A stretch of 15,537 nucleotides of DNA from Chloroflexota bacterium (GCA_005240105.1 SBAT01000429.1:1-15537), one strand, 5' to 3'. Counted from the stretch's first letter, positions 1-5,767 are shown. A program made the numbers and translations. The notes: generated by a model not told the origin, from the letters alone.

Positions 1-690
1 GAGAATTATCTGCCTGTTTTTGATTTTAAGTTGCAGCAAATATTTTTGAAGGGCAACGCACAGCGCAAAAGCCGACAGGAGATGGAAGCGTTAATTTCTG
101 CCGGTGATGCAAATCTGATCATCGATCGAAATTACCGGCAGGCTGAAAACGATTACGTCCAGGTTATTAAACTCGCTCAGAGAGATAAAGCGCTGAGAGA
201 GCAAGCCATTGCTTTAGGACGACTAGGCAATATGCGTCGAGTTATGGCTAAGGACCTCAAGCGACCAGAACAAGGTCAGGCTGCCTATCAATATTTCACC
301 AAGGCTATTGGGCTAGGCAGGCAAATCGGCGACAAGGCGGTGCAAGGACGCATCATGGCTGACTGGTCTTTGTTGTATAGCGATCTAGGGCAGCCAATGG
401 AAGCAAAGAAAACCATTGATGCTGGATTGATCCTTGCACCTAATGATCCGCAAGTGCATGTCGATGCAGCCGTTCACTTCTACCGGTCGGCTATGTACAG
501 CGACATGCGGCGTTATGTTGATCGCGCACTCACTTTGGACCCGACCAACTGGCAAGCCCTCTGGTACAAAGTGCGACTTCTTGAACTTTACAATGATGTC
601 ACAAGACAACGTGACACTCTAAAGGAAATTCTGCGCTACTACCCATCTTCTTCGCTGGCGAAAGAGAAGTTGAGCAAGTTGCCTCAATAG
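1..690 (+). CDS. TPR-repeat protein, C-terminal part (5' end outside window)
   Basis: The reading frame is open from the first base to the TAG at 688-690, so the gene most likely starts upstream; a TTG at 31 is a possible but unconvincing internal start. The visible 229 residues are almost entirely helical. Degenerate TPR units are recognisable by small residues at the usual positions and by segments such as ALTLDPTNWQALWYKV near the C-terminus and GLILAPNDPQVHVDAAVHF before it. TPR proteins act as protein-protein scaffolds, and no catalytic motif is visible. The stop lies two bases from the stop of the next gene, which runs the opposite way, and no terminator lies between them. The function and partner cannot be told from this fragment. 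I am confident of the TPR call and of the truncation by the window edge. Confidence 0.8.
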   Translation, partial: ENYLPVFDFKLQQIFLKGNAQRKSRQEMEALISAGDANLIIDRNYRQAENDYVQVIKLAQRDKALREQAIALGRLGNMRRVMAKDLKRPEQGQAAYQYFTKAIGLGRQIGDKAVQGRIMADWSLLYSDLGQPMEAKKTIDAGLILAPNDPQVHVDAAVHFYRSAMYSDMRRYVDRALTLDPTNWQALWYKVRLLELYNDVTRQRDTLKEILRYYPSSSLAKEKLSKLPQ

Positions 691-692
691 AG

Positions 693-992
693 TTACATCT
701 TCTCGTACCAGACTTCTTCATCGCCGGAGCTGGCAGCCGGCTGGTCTTCGCTGGTGGTCGATGTGTCGTCGGTTAGGTTATCTAAAGCTCGAATATAGAG
801 CTTAGCCATTGAAGCGCGCTCAACATCAGTCCAGGCCAACTTGCGAAACTCGTCGAGGATCGTGAAAATCTCTTGACGGCTGCGAGCGGCCTGGACCTTG
901 TTAAGCCAGTCTTCTAATTTTTGGACCAATTTATAACGCTCCGGTTTCGCTGTCGCTACACCTTCGCTTGCCTCTGGCAATTCACGCTTCAC
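693..992 (-). CDS. Small hypothetical protein whose N-terminus lies in a repeat element
   Basis: This 99-residue frame starts with GTG at 992. I do not recognise a family. The core, about residues 21-70 (from KLVQKLEDW to ALDNL), looks like an amphipathic helical segment. The C-terminus is acidic and Ser/Thr-rich (about residues 73-95), so probably disordered. No signal peptide or membrane segment is seen. The first 20 or so residues (MKRELPEASEGVATAKPERY) are encoded by DNA that matches the structured repeat found after the tRNA genes at 5.3-5.7 kb. The true start could therefore be the TTG at residue 22 (929-927), which has GGAG from the repeat tail about nine bases upstream. The core is probably a real protein; the exact start is uncertain. 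Confidence 0.55.
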   Translation of the reverse strand: MKRELPEASEGVATAKPERYKLVQKLEDWLNKVQAARSRQEIFTILDEFRKLAWTDVERASMAKLYIRALDNLTDDTSTTSEDQPAASSGDEEVWYEKM

Positions 993-1031
993 TTCGCATT
1001 GCTCATCGCAACGCTCCGTTCTCGCTGTTGC
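931..1031 (-). repeat. Structured repeat, copy D (degenerate, partly coding)
   Basis: Read on the minus strand, this stretch aligns with the repeats at 5358-5458 and 5555-5682. It has a GCGATGAGCAA block, a stem TTGCC-AGA-GGCAA at about 973-985, then GCAAGCGAAGGTG, and it ends with ACCGGAGC followed by an A/T-rich run. It diverges from copies A and B between the blocks. It also shares a TCTCGCTGTTGC block (plus strand) with the copy near 14.6 kb. It sits between the exported-protein gene and the small hypothetical gene and runs into the latter. Confidence 0.6.
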
Positions 1032-1045
1032 ACGGAGTTAACTAA

Positions 1046-1465
1046 TTACTCTTTGTAGCCTTCAGTTACGCTGAACGAAGCTGGTGAGTAAGGCTCGTTG
1101 AAGCCGTGGCTGTAGCTGTTCTTGCCACTGTAATAGACGCCTTCGGCGCTGCCGACGAGAATGCTGGCTGGAATTGTGACCAAGCTAACGACTGCGCAAG
1201 CTGGACCGCTGTCCTTGCCGCCAATCTTGCCGCCAACTTTGTCGGCTGCTGTCTGTGTGAAACTCTTGTAGCGGCTTACAATGCGACGTGTAGCGCAAAT
1301 TGGTGTACCGACTACAAAAGCGGTTCCGGCTCCACCCACGCGGGTGAATATCAATGAACCATCTACTACCTTTTGCAGGTTTTCATCGCCATCAGCCATT
1401 GCTGGTGCAAAGCTAGTAATTGCCAAACAGAGAGCAAACAAAGCGCTCAATTTCGTTTTCTTCAC
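1046..1465 (-). CDS. Small exported protein of unknown function
   Basis: A 139-residue protein. It starts with GTG at 1465, chosen because a strong ribosome-binding site (AAGGAG) lies seven bases upstream and the signal peptide follows at once. Residues 1-24 form a classic Sec signal: a Lys-rich start, a hydrophobic core of about residues 8-20, and cleavage probably after APAMA. The mature part contains a Gly/Ala-rich hydrophobic stretch (GGAGTAFVVGTPICATR), a Lys/Gly-rich middle and a second hydrophobic run (ACAVVSLVTIPASILVGSAEGVYY). These could be weak membrane segments or a buried hairpin. Two cysteines (about residues 57 and 90) may pair in the periplasm. I recognise no family and assign no function. 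The gene is probably monocistronic, since more than 180 bases separate it from the upstream hydrolase gene. Confidence 0.7.
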   Translation of the reverse strand: MKKTKLSALFALCLAITSFAPAMADGDENLQKVVDGSLIFTRVGGAGTAFVVGTPICATRRIVSRYKSFTQTAADKVGGKIGGKDSGPACAVVSLVTIPASILVGSAEGVYYSGKNSYSHGFNEPYSPASFSVTEGYKE

Positions 1466-1472
1466 GACAGAT

Positions 1473-1478
1473 CTCCTT
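1473..1478 (-). promoter_or_regulatory. Ribosome-binding site supporting a GTG start
   Basis: AAGGAG on the minus strand lies seven bases before the GTG at 1465-1463. It decides the start of the exported protein, since the next in-frame Met would cut into or remove the signal peptide. Confidence 0.75.
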
Positions 1479-1541
1479 AGAAGCTGGTTTACAAGGTGGT
1501 CTTTCCACGGTTTTTAAGCGTTCTAACCACTCATTTCAGAC

Positions 1542-1580
1542 TGGGTTCTTCGTGCCTACTATCAGCCAGAGAAGAACCCA
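1542..1580. other. Perfect 10-bp stem-loop in the 1466-1647 gap
   Basis: TGGGTTCTTC at 1542-1551 pairs perfectly with GAAGAACCCA at 1571-1580 across a 19-base loop. It lies downstream of the hydrolase gene and upstream of the exported-protein gene, both on the minus strand. No T-run follows immediately on either strand, so it is not a standard intrinsic terminator. It could be a leader structure, an operator or a 3' mRNA stabiliser. Nothing else clear is seen in this gap. Confidence 0.5.
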
Positions 1581-1647
1581 CTAATAGAATTACAAGAATG
1601 AGCGATTCTTTCAAATCTTGGCAGGCTTTAATATTGCGACAAATGCG

Positions 1648-2685
1648 TCAGATAAATTCTAAATAAGACTTGGCGAATGCTTGACTAGTCTTGCTTTTCA
1701 AGAAGTTGATAGCGCGGTTTTCTGCCCAGAAGTGGTCGAAATCCGACTCTTGTTCAACGTCCTTTTGTAGGAAGCCGCCATGACCACCATGATCGGTAGC
1801 AATTAAGGTTATGAATTCACTTTGCAGAGTAGGTGACTCAAATGAGCAAAATGGAATGAGTGGATCGTCCTTCGCCTGGATGACTAAGGTCGGTACGCGA
1901 ATTTGGTGCATGACAGGGAGTGCGGATGCTTTTTCGTAATAAGTTTGCGCTGAGCCCCAACCGCCGTAGTACGCAGTGTATTTTTCATCAAACTGCTTAA
2001 GCGAGTTTATTTTGTCCAGGTTTGAAAGATCGAAGATGCCTGGAAAAATTGAGGCCTTTCTTCGTAGCAACGTTTTTAAACCAGTAAGAAAATGACGTTC
2101 GTATACGCGGTTAAAGCCTTTTTCCAGAATGGTTATACAAGTGGGCAAATCAATTGCCGGTGAAATTGCACAGACTGCGGACAACGTTTCCGGACCGCGT
2201 TCGCCTAATTCAGCGGCGGCTTTTAATACGATATTGCCGCCCATGGACCATCCGGCGAGACATATTTCCTTGAGCCCTTCTCGATACAATTCGTTGACAA
2301 TCCAGAGAACGTCTTGGCTCATGCCTGAATCGTATAAGGTCGGTGTCATATGGAATGTGCCACCACAATTGCGCATGTTCATGCGTACCACATTAAAGCT
2401 ACGTGCCAGGGCTTTGATGGTGACCCCGAGAACTGAATGCGAATCAGCAGAGCCTTCGAGTCCGTGGACAAGAATAAGCGTTGGGTGCTTCAGGCGTTCG
2501 TGCTGCCAGTGACATTGAGCAAGAAGTTTTACGCCGGGGGAGACCTCGAAGATTCTTCTTCTCTCGCTGTTTGCCAGCGTTGGAAATCGGCGTGGAATAA
2601 AGGTCGGCACGATGGTCATCAAGTGACCATTGCTTAAAAGCGGGAACGGCTCGAATGGCGGATGCTTAACAGTTGTATTTGTCAT
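1648..2685 (-). CDS. Alpha/beta hydrolase, YheT-like (COG0429 type)
   Basis: A 345-residue soluble protein. The N-terminal block PFPLLSNGHLMTI matches the PLL-N-HLQTI signature typical of the YheT/EMB8 group of alpha/beta hydrolases. The oxyanion-loop motif HGLEGS is at about residues 74-79, RNCGGT at 105-110, the nucleophile elbow GWSMGGN has Ser147, an acidic KDDPLIP has Asp274, and DHGGHGGF places the catalytic His at about residue 302. The triad is complete and the length is normal for the family. Members are predicted esterases or lipases, and the natural substrate is not generally established. It lies 23 bases after the class V aminotransferase-like gene on the same strand, so the two are probably co-transcribed. 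The ATG at 2685 has no strong ribosome-binding site, which suits translation within an operon. Confidence 0.9.
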   Translation of the reverse strand: MTNTTVKHPPFEPFPLLSNGHLMTIVPTFIPRRFPTLANSERRRIFEVSPGVKLLAQCHWQHERLKHPTLILVHGLEGSADSHSVLGVTIKALARSFNVVRMNMRNCGGTFHMTPTLYDSGMSQDVLWIVNELYREGLKEICLAGWSMGGNIVLKAAAELGERGPETLSAVCAISPAIDLPTCITILEKGFNRVYERHFLTGLKTLLRRKASIFPGIFDLSNLDKINSLKQFDEKYTAYYGGWGSAQTYYEKASALPVMHQIRVPTLVIQAKDDPLIPFCSFESPTLQSEFITLIATDHGGHGGFLQKDVEQESDFDHFWAENRAINFLKSKTSQAFAKSYLEFI

Positions 2686-2708
2686 ATCTATTGATTCTAC
2701 TTCAGTAT

Positions 2709-3884
2709 CTACTTAATGATCGAATCTAAAGCATTCATTAGCCTGTCAAGTTCGCTCTCTGTTGTTGCTATGTGGCAGGAAATCCTCATGCCATGAGCTG
2801 GCAGACCGTAATAGAAATCCGGCTGAATCCAAATTCGGTGATCCTGCCAAAGACTGTCCCGCAGGTCATTGACAGGGACTTGATCTGCCGACCAGGTAAA
2901 TGTGAGCATGCCTGTGGATTCCGTATCTATATCAGGTGTTCTAATTATTTGCTTTCGCTTGCCGGTGAATCTTTCGTTGAGTGCATTCCGCAAATACTTG
3001 ATGAGTTGGCGTTGCCGAGCAACTGCGGCATCAGCTCCAAGTGCTTCATACAACAAGCAAGCTTCGGCAAGACCGTCGAGCCTTGATACGTCGGTTGTCC
3101 CCTGGTATTCAAAGCGAGAGAGATCATTGGGCTCGCCAAGATAGACTTTATCGGATAACCATAGCGGTTGCAAGCTTGACACCAAATGTGGTGCTACGTA
3201 AACGAACCCGGTGCCGTTCGGACCGCAAAGCCACTTGTGTCCGGAGCCGGTCCACAAAGGGTATTTGCTTGGTCGCGTATGTCCTTGCCCGGGGCTATGC
3301 GCACCGTCAACCAATAGTGGAATGGAGGCACTTTCCAGTTGATTCGCGAGAGCCGTCAAATCAGGACGCCATCCTGAACCACAGTCGATTTCACTGACTT
3401 GCACCAGTTTTGTATTTGGACCAACTAGATCCAAGATACCGGTGCAAAAATTTTCACTACCTGCGAAAGGGTCAATTTCATGCACTTTCACTTTTATCCC
3501 GCGAGATTCTTGCAGATAGCGCAAAATAGCTTTGGTGCTTCCGTGCTCGTGACTGGTTGTTATGACCTCATCGTTTTCTTTCAGAAGAAAACTCTGCATG
3601 ATCATTTGCATGCCTTGCGTCGTGCTATGTGTTAGAAGCAGAGATTTCGGATCGACAGCGAACAGACGTGATGCAGCAGTGCGTGCTTTCTGCCACGGCT
3701 CTTGATCTAAAAAAACAGAATAAGTAGGGTTTATGTTGATCTGTTCTAGAGACTTTTTCAAAGCATCGATTACGACCTTTGGCTTACGACCGCAACTGCC
3801 AGTATTGAGATAAGCCGAGCCATCTTTTGGCGGCAGCCATTCCGACCTGACCCTATCCAGATTTAGATTTAGCTCCGCAACCAT
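2709..3884 (-). CDS. PLP-dependent class V aminotransferase-fold enzyme (isopenicillin-N-epimerase / cysteine-desulfurase-like)
   Basis: A 391-residue protein. The start at 3884 has AGGA six bases upstream. Fold-type I features of the class V group run in order: an N-terminal YLNTGSCGRKP (about residues 25-35) like the LN-GS-G start of CefD-type proteins; a cofactor-binding region HSTTQGM (86-92) and HEHGS (112-116); VDGAHSPGQ with Asp193 and His196, which hold the pyridoxal ring; the Schiff-base Lys217 in SGHKWLCGPNGTGFVYV; FEYQGTTD at about 258-265; and a carboxylate-binding Arg367 in GMRISCH. Substrate cannot be assigned. Family members include amino-acid epimerases, C-S lyases (including ergothioneine-pathway enzymes) and cysteine desulfurases. 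I see no desulfurase cysteine loop that I would trust. It is probably the first gene of an operon with the hydrolase. Confidence 0.88.
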   Translation of the reverse strand: MVAELNLNLDRVRSEWLPPKDGSAYLNTGSCGRKPKVVIDALKKSLEQININPTYSVFLDQEPWQKARTAASRLFAVDPKSLLLTHSTTQGMQMIMQSFLLKENDEVITTSHEHGSTKAILRYLQESRGIKVKVHEIDPFAGSENFCTGILDLVGPNTKLVQVSEIDCGSGWRPDLTALANQLESASIPLLVDGAHSPGQGHTRPSKYPLWTGSGHKWLCGPNGTGFVYVAPHLVSSLQPLWLSDKVYLGEPNDLSRFEYQGTTDVSRLDGLAEACLLYEALGADAAVARQRQLIKYLRNALNERFTGKRKQIIRTPDIDTESTGMLTFTWSADQVPVNDLRDSLWQDHRIWIQPDFYYGLPAHGMRISCHIATTESELDRLMNALDSIIK

Positions 3885-3955
3885 TACTTATCCTGCTCAT
3901 TAAACCGCCACCCTAACTAAAGTTATCACTTGCTGGATTTGGAAACCAGACAAGA

Positions 3956-4126
3956 ATGAAAGATAATGGAAAAAGTTTCGGTAGCCGCAAGGCAAGTAAA
4001 GGTGACGGTGGAAACAAAATGCCCTGGAAAGAAGAGGTGTTCTTTATTGCCGTATTCCTATTCTTCGTTGCTTTAGTCGGTTTGGGTATTGCTGCCAGCA
4101 ACGGCTGGCTAGGCTCGGCTTTCTGA
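3956..4126 (+). CDS. 56-residue single-pass membrane protein
   Basis: A short gene easily missed by length cut-offs. ATG at 3956, stop TGA at 4124-4126. The first 27 residues are basic and polar (Lys, Gly, Ser rich), followed by MPWKEE and one strong transmembrane helix, about residues 28-47 (VFFIAVFLFFVALVGLGIAA), and a short tail SNGWLGSAF. The pattern of positive N-terminus, helix and short tail suggests a cytoplasmic N-terminus. The ribosome-binding site is weak. It diverges from the aminotransferase-like gene (gap of 71 bases) and converges on the MerR gene with six bases between the stops. It may be an accessory subunit of a larger membrane complex, but nothing in the sequence says which. 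The opposite strand has an alternative frame that looks like a mere shadow. Confidence 0.6.
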   Translation: MKDNGKSFGSRKASKGDGGNKMPWKEEVFFIAVFLFFVALVGLGIAASNGWLGSAF

Positions 4127-4132
4127 CAAAAA

Positions 4133-4534
4133 CTACTCGTTTAATTGCTTCATAATGGGACAATTCTCTATAGGCCCTTTGGACGAGCAACTATCAAGCA
4201 ATTTCTTCAATGATTGTTGAATCTCGTTAAGTGCGGCCAATTGCTCTTTTGTATCAGCAATTTTTGCCGCTATGACATCATGCAGCCCATTGCAGTTAGC
4301 GGTGTTTTTGTCGCATAGGTCGAGAAGGCTTTTGATTTCGTTGAGACTAAATCCGAACTTTTGGGCGCGCTTGATTAGCTTCACCAGTTGTACTGTCTCT
4401 GGCGTATATTCGCGATAACCTGACGATCCGCGCTCTGGAGCTTTTATCAATCCACGGCGTTCGTAGTACCGTAGAGTTTGAATATTTACACCGGCCCGCG
4501 CCGAGGCCTCGCCTATCCTGAGTAAAAGGGTCAT
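4133..4534 (-). CDS. MerR-family metal-responsive regulator with mercury-type Cys triad
   Basis: A 133-residue cytoplasmic transcription factor. The winged-helix N-terminus is typical: RIGEASARAGVNIQTLRYYERRGLI at residues 6-30, GYREYTPETVQLVKLIKRAQKFGFSL at 39-64, then a long dimerisation helix (about 82-112). Metal-site cysteines are at 81, 116 and 125. Their spacing (35 and 9) equals that of Cys82, Cys117 and Cys126 of mercury-sensing MerR, and the tail CPIMKQL resembles CPLI-SL of MerR. An extra Cys74 is present. PbrR-type lead sensors are the main alternative. As a class, apo-MerR proteins bend an overlong-spacer promoter and untwist it when metal binds. A matching inverted repeat lies 30 bases upstream. 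No mer operon genes are in the window. The divergent neighbour is a secreted Cys/His protein, a plausible target. Confidence 0.88.
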   Translation of the reverse strand: MTLLLRIGEASARAGVNIQTLRYYERRGLIKAPERGSSGYREYTPETVQLVKLIKRAQKFGFSLNEIKSLLDLCDKNTANCNGLHDVIAAKIADTKEQLAALNEIQQSLKKLLDSCSSKGPIENCPIMKQLNE

Positions 4535-4563
4535 TGCTAGAAAGGTCTCCCGTCACAATAGCA

Positions 4564-4591
4564 TTGACCCTGTACCATGCCATAGGGTCAA
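4564..4591. promoter_or_regulatory. MerR-type operator over an overlong-spacer promoter
   Basis: TTGACCCT (4564-4571) and AGGGTCAA (4584-4591) form a perfect inverted repeat with a 12-base centre. On the plus strand TTGACC can act as a -35 box, with CAAGCT 19 bases later as a weak -10; the mer promoter of Tn21 has the same 19-base spacing and TAAGGT. On the minus strand TTGACC also occurs, pointing at the regulator gene. This arrangement of an inverted repeat sitting in a 19-20 base spacer is the hallmark of MerR-family sites. The exact -10 is uncertain. Confidence 0.65.
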
Positions 4592-4674
4592 GCTACCCCT
4601 GCCTCAATCCCCTTCTACTATCTTTACGCATATCCGATAATCTGCCTATACGTAACCTGCATGGTTTGGTCGAA

Positions 4675-4714
4675 CCTCACTCAGGAATCTCATTAAAGCT
4701 GGGTTTGAGTGAGG
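4675..4714 (+). other. 9-bp stem-loop in the leader of the secreted Cys/His protein gene
   Basis: CCTCACTCA at 4675-4683 pairs perfectly with TGAGTGAGG at 4706-4714 across a 22-base loop. It lies about 60 bases before the start codon, inside the presumed leader transcribed from the MerR-type promoter. No T-run follows. It may be a second operator or an mRNA leader structure. Confidence 0.4.
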
Positions 4715-4772
4715 AATAGACCTTTGCCGTTCAATGGAATAAGCTGTACTTGGTACTTCAAAGGTGATTTAG

Positions 4773-5174
4773 ATGAGTTATGGACTTTCAATTGGTACCC
4801 GGATAGCTTTGGTCGCATCAATATTGTCAACGGGATTGCTGCCGCTTGACGTTTCTGCCTTCCCGCCAATGCGCGAAGGAGTAAAGGCAACAATTGTCGG
4901 AGACGTTTACGACTCGGCTTGCTATTTCACTCGTCAGTTGGACAAACCCGTAAGTCATGAGTGCGCCGTTCAATGTGCAGCTGGTGGGTCGCCCCTGGTG
5001 ATAGTCACCAAAGAGGGAGAGGTCTACTGGCCAGTCGACAATAAAATGCCTGCCCTCGGTCAAAATAACCGACTTGTGAAGCATGGCGGCATGAAGGTAA
5101 AGGTGTCCGGCCACGTTTACGACCGTAAAGGCTCAAAAGCCATCGTCATGGACAAGATCGAGCTAGTTAAATGA
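4773..5174 (+). CDS. Secreted Cys/His protein, probable metal-binding OB-like domain
   Basis: A 133-residue exported protein. The ATG at 4773 is preceded by AAGGTGA. Residues 1-29 are a signal peptide with a hydrophobic core at about 10-23 and a VSA cleavage site before FPP. The mature protein begins with a beta-strand pattern KATIVGDVYDSACYFTR containing Cys50, then SHECAVQCAAGG with His62, Cys64 and Cys68, and ends with a G-MKVKVSGHVYDRKG-KAIVMDKIEL strand pair, suggesting a small OB-like barrel. The cluster Cys50, His62, Cys64 and Cys68 looks like a metal or redox site. I recall similar small exported proteins with this D-CY...H-CA-CA-G-PL pattern in several phyla, without a settled function. 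The gene diverges from a MerR regulator across a shared operator, suggesting metal-controlled expression. The function is inferred, not shown. Confidence 0.75.
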   Translation: MSYGLSIGTRIALVASILSTGLLPLDVSAFPPMREGVKATIVGDVYDSACYFTRQLDKPVSHECAVQCAAGGSPLVIVTKEGEVYWPVDNKMPALGQNNRLVKHGGMKVKVSGHVYDRKGSKAIVMDKIELVK

Positions 5175-5198
5175 GCCCAGGTTAACCTCTTTCCGGGT

Positions 5199-5204
5199 TA
5201 TAAT
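5199..5204 (+). promoter_or_regulatory. Candidate -10 box for the tRNA-Arg / tRNA-Lys unit
   Basis: A perfect TATAAT lies 64 bases before tRNA-Arg. No convincing -35 is seen 16-18 bases upstream. Transcription from here would give a leader of roughly 55-60 bases before the tRNA. Confidence 0.4.
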
Positions 5205-5267
5205 TTGGCACCGCTGGCATTGGACGTTGTGTCATCTTGTCAGCTTGGTTAGGCAAGTTCGCCACAT

Positions 5268-5340
5268 GCGCTCGTAGCTCAGTGGATAGAGCCCCCGCCT
5301 TCTAAGCGGGTTGTCGTTGGTTCGAATCCAACCGGGCGCG
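5268..5340 (+). tRNA. tRNA-Arg (anticodon UCU)
   Basis: A full cloverleaf of 73 bases. The acceptor GCGCTCG pairs with CGGGCGC (one G-U pair). The D-arm is GCTC/GAGC, the anticodon stem CCCGC/GCGGG with loop CTTCTAA gives anticodon TCT, and the T-arm GTTGG-TTCGAAT-CCAAC is perfect. The discriminator is G5340 and CCA is not encoded. It reads AGA (and AGG by wobble) codons. Confidence 0.96.
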
Positions 5341-5357
5341 AATCTTCCTAACCCAGA

Positions 5358-5458
5358 GAAGCGAAGCAAGAGCGGCGGTGAGCCGGTCGCTGCGGAGCGA
5401 AGAGGGGTTGCCGGAAGGCAAGCGAAGGTGCCGACTCTGCGGCACCGGAGCATAAATA
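5358..5458 (+). repeat. Structured repeat, copy A, between two tRNA genes
   Basis: It begins with GAAGCGAAGC 17 bases after tRNA-Arg and ends with ACCGGAGCATAAATA directly abutting the first base of tRNA-Lys. Conserved modules shared with copy B are a GAAGCGAAG head, a GGTCGCTGC-GAGCGA block, a stem TTGCC-GGAA-GGCAA (about 5409-5422), a variable stem GGTGCCG (5427-5433) with CGGCACC (5440-5446) around a six-base loop, and the CCGGAGCA-TAAATA tail. No reading frame here deserves to be called a gene. Confidence 0.75.
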
Positions 5459-5530
5459 GGGTCATTAGCTCAATGGTAGAGCAGTTGCCTCTTAAGCAAT
5501 TGGTTGATGGTTCGAGTCCATCATGACCCA
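5459..5530 (+). tRNA. tRNA-Lys (anticodon CUU)
   Basis: A full cloverleaf of 72 bases. The acceptor GGGTCAT/ATGACCC is perfect. The D-arm is GCTC/GAGC, the anticodon stem GTTGC/GCAAT (one G-U) with loop CTCTTAA gives anticodon CTT, and the T-arm is GATGG-TTCGAGT-CCATC. The discriminator is A5530, with no CCA. It reads AAG. It probably shares a transcript with tRNA-Arg. The repeat upstream touches its 5' end without a spacer. Confidence 0.96.
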
Positions 5531-5554
5531 GAATTTTGGAAACTGGAGACACAA

Positions 5555-5682
5555 GAAGCGAAGCGAGAGCTGCGATGAGCAGGTCGCTGCAGAGCGATGT
5601 AGGGTTGCCGGAGGCAAGCAAGGAGACGACACTAAATGTGTCGTCGGGGCCACCACTAGCGAAACCGGAGCATTAAATAGGG
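5555..5682 (+). repeat. Structured repeat, copy B, after tRNA-Lys
   Basis: It aligns with copy A from GAAGCGAAG through GGTCGCTGC-GAGCGA, the stem TTGCC-GGA-GGCAA (about 5605-5617) and the tail ACCGGAGCATTAAATAGGG. Its variable stem is different and longer than that of copy A: GACGACAC (5625-5632) pairs perfectly with GTGTCGTC (5638-5645) around TAAAT. Between that stem and the tail it carries an extra block, GGGCCACCACTAGCGAA. Bases 5617-5648 recur exactly, inverted, at 14582-14613. Confidence 0.75.
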
Positions 5683-5767
5683 AACAAAGTACTTTTTCAA
5701 GGCATCTCAAGCTGGTGGCCCACCCTTGCGGTCATTAGTGTTGGCTATTACTAAAAAGAGGCGAATT

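Noticed and set aside
725..775. Possible fifth repeat fragment on the minus strand (CGACGACACATCG, then CCACCAGCGAAGACC)
   Set aside because: It resembles the extra block of copy B, but the stem partner is missing and the match is short and interrupted; coincidence within a Thr/Asp-rich coding tail is likely.
3913..4101. 62-residue minus-strand frame opposite the 56-residue membrane protein
   Set aside because: It has a low-complexity composition and no signal or membrane logic; the plus-strand frame has a coherent transmembrane protein.
5311..5526. 71-residue plus-strand frame spanning the tRNAs
   Set aside because: It reads through the T-arm of tRNA-Arg and most of tRNA-Lys; SMVEQLPLKQLVDGSSPS is translated tRNA-Lys.
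5232..5621. Open frames on the minus strand over the tRNA pair (for example 129 residues with DGLEPSTNCLRG and GWIRTNDNPLRRRG)
   Set aside because: These are antisense translations of tRNA genes, a well-known source of spurious protein predictions; the DNA is explained by two perfect cloverleaves and the repeats.
5358..5682. CRISPR array
   Set aside because: Only two long imperfect copies, separated by a tRNA gene, with no equal-length spacers and no cas genes.
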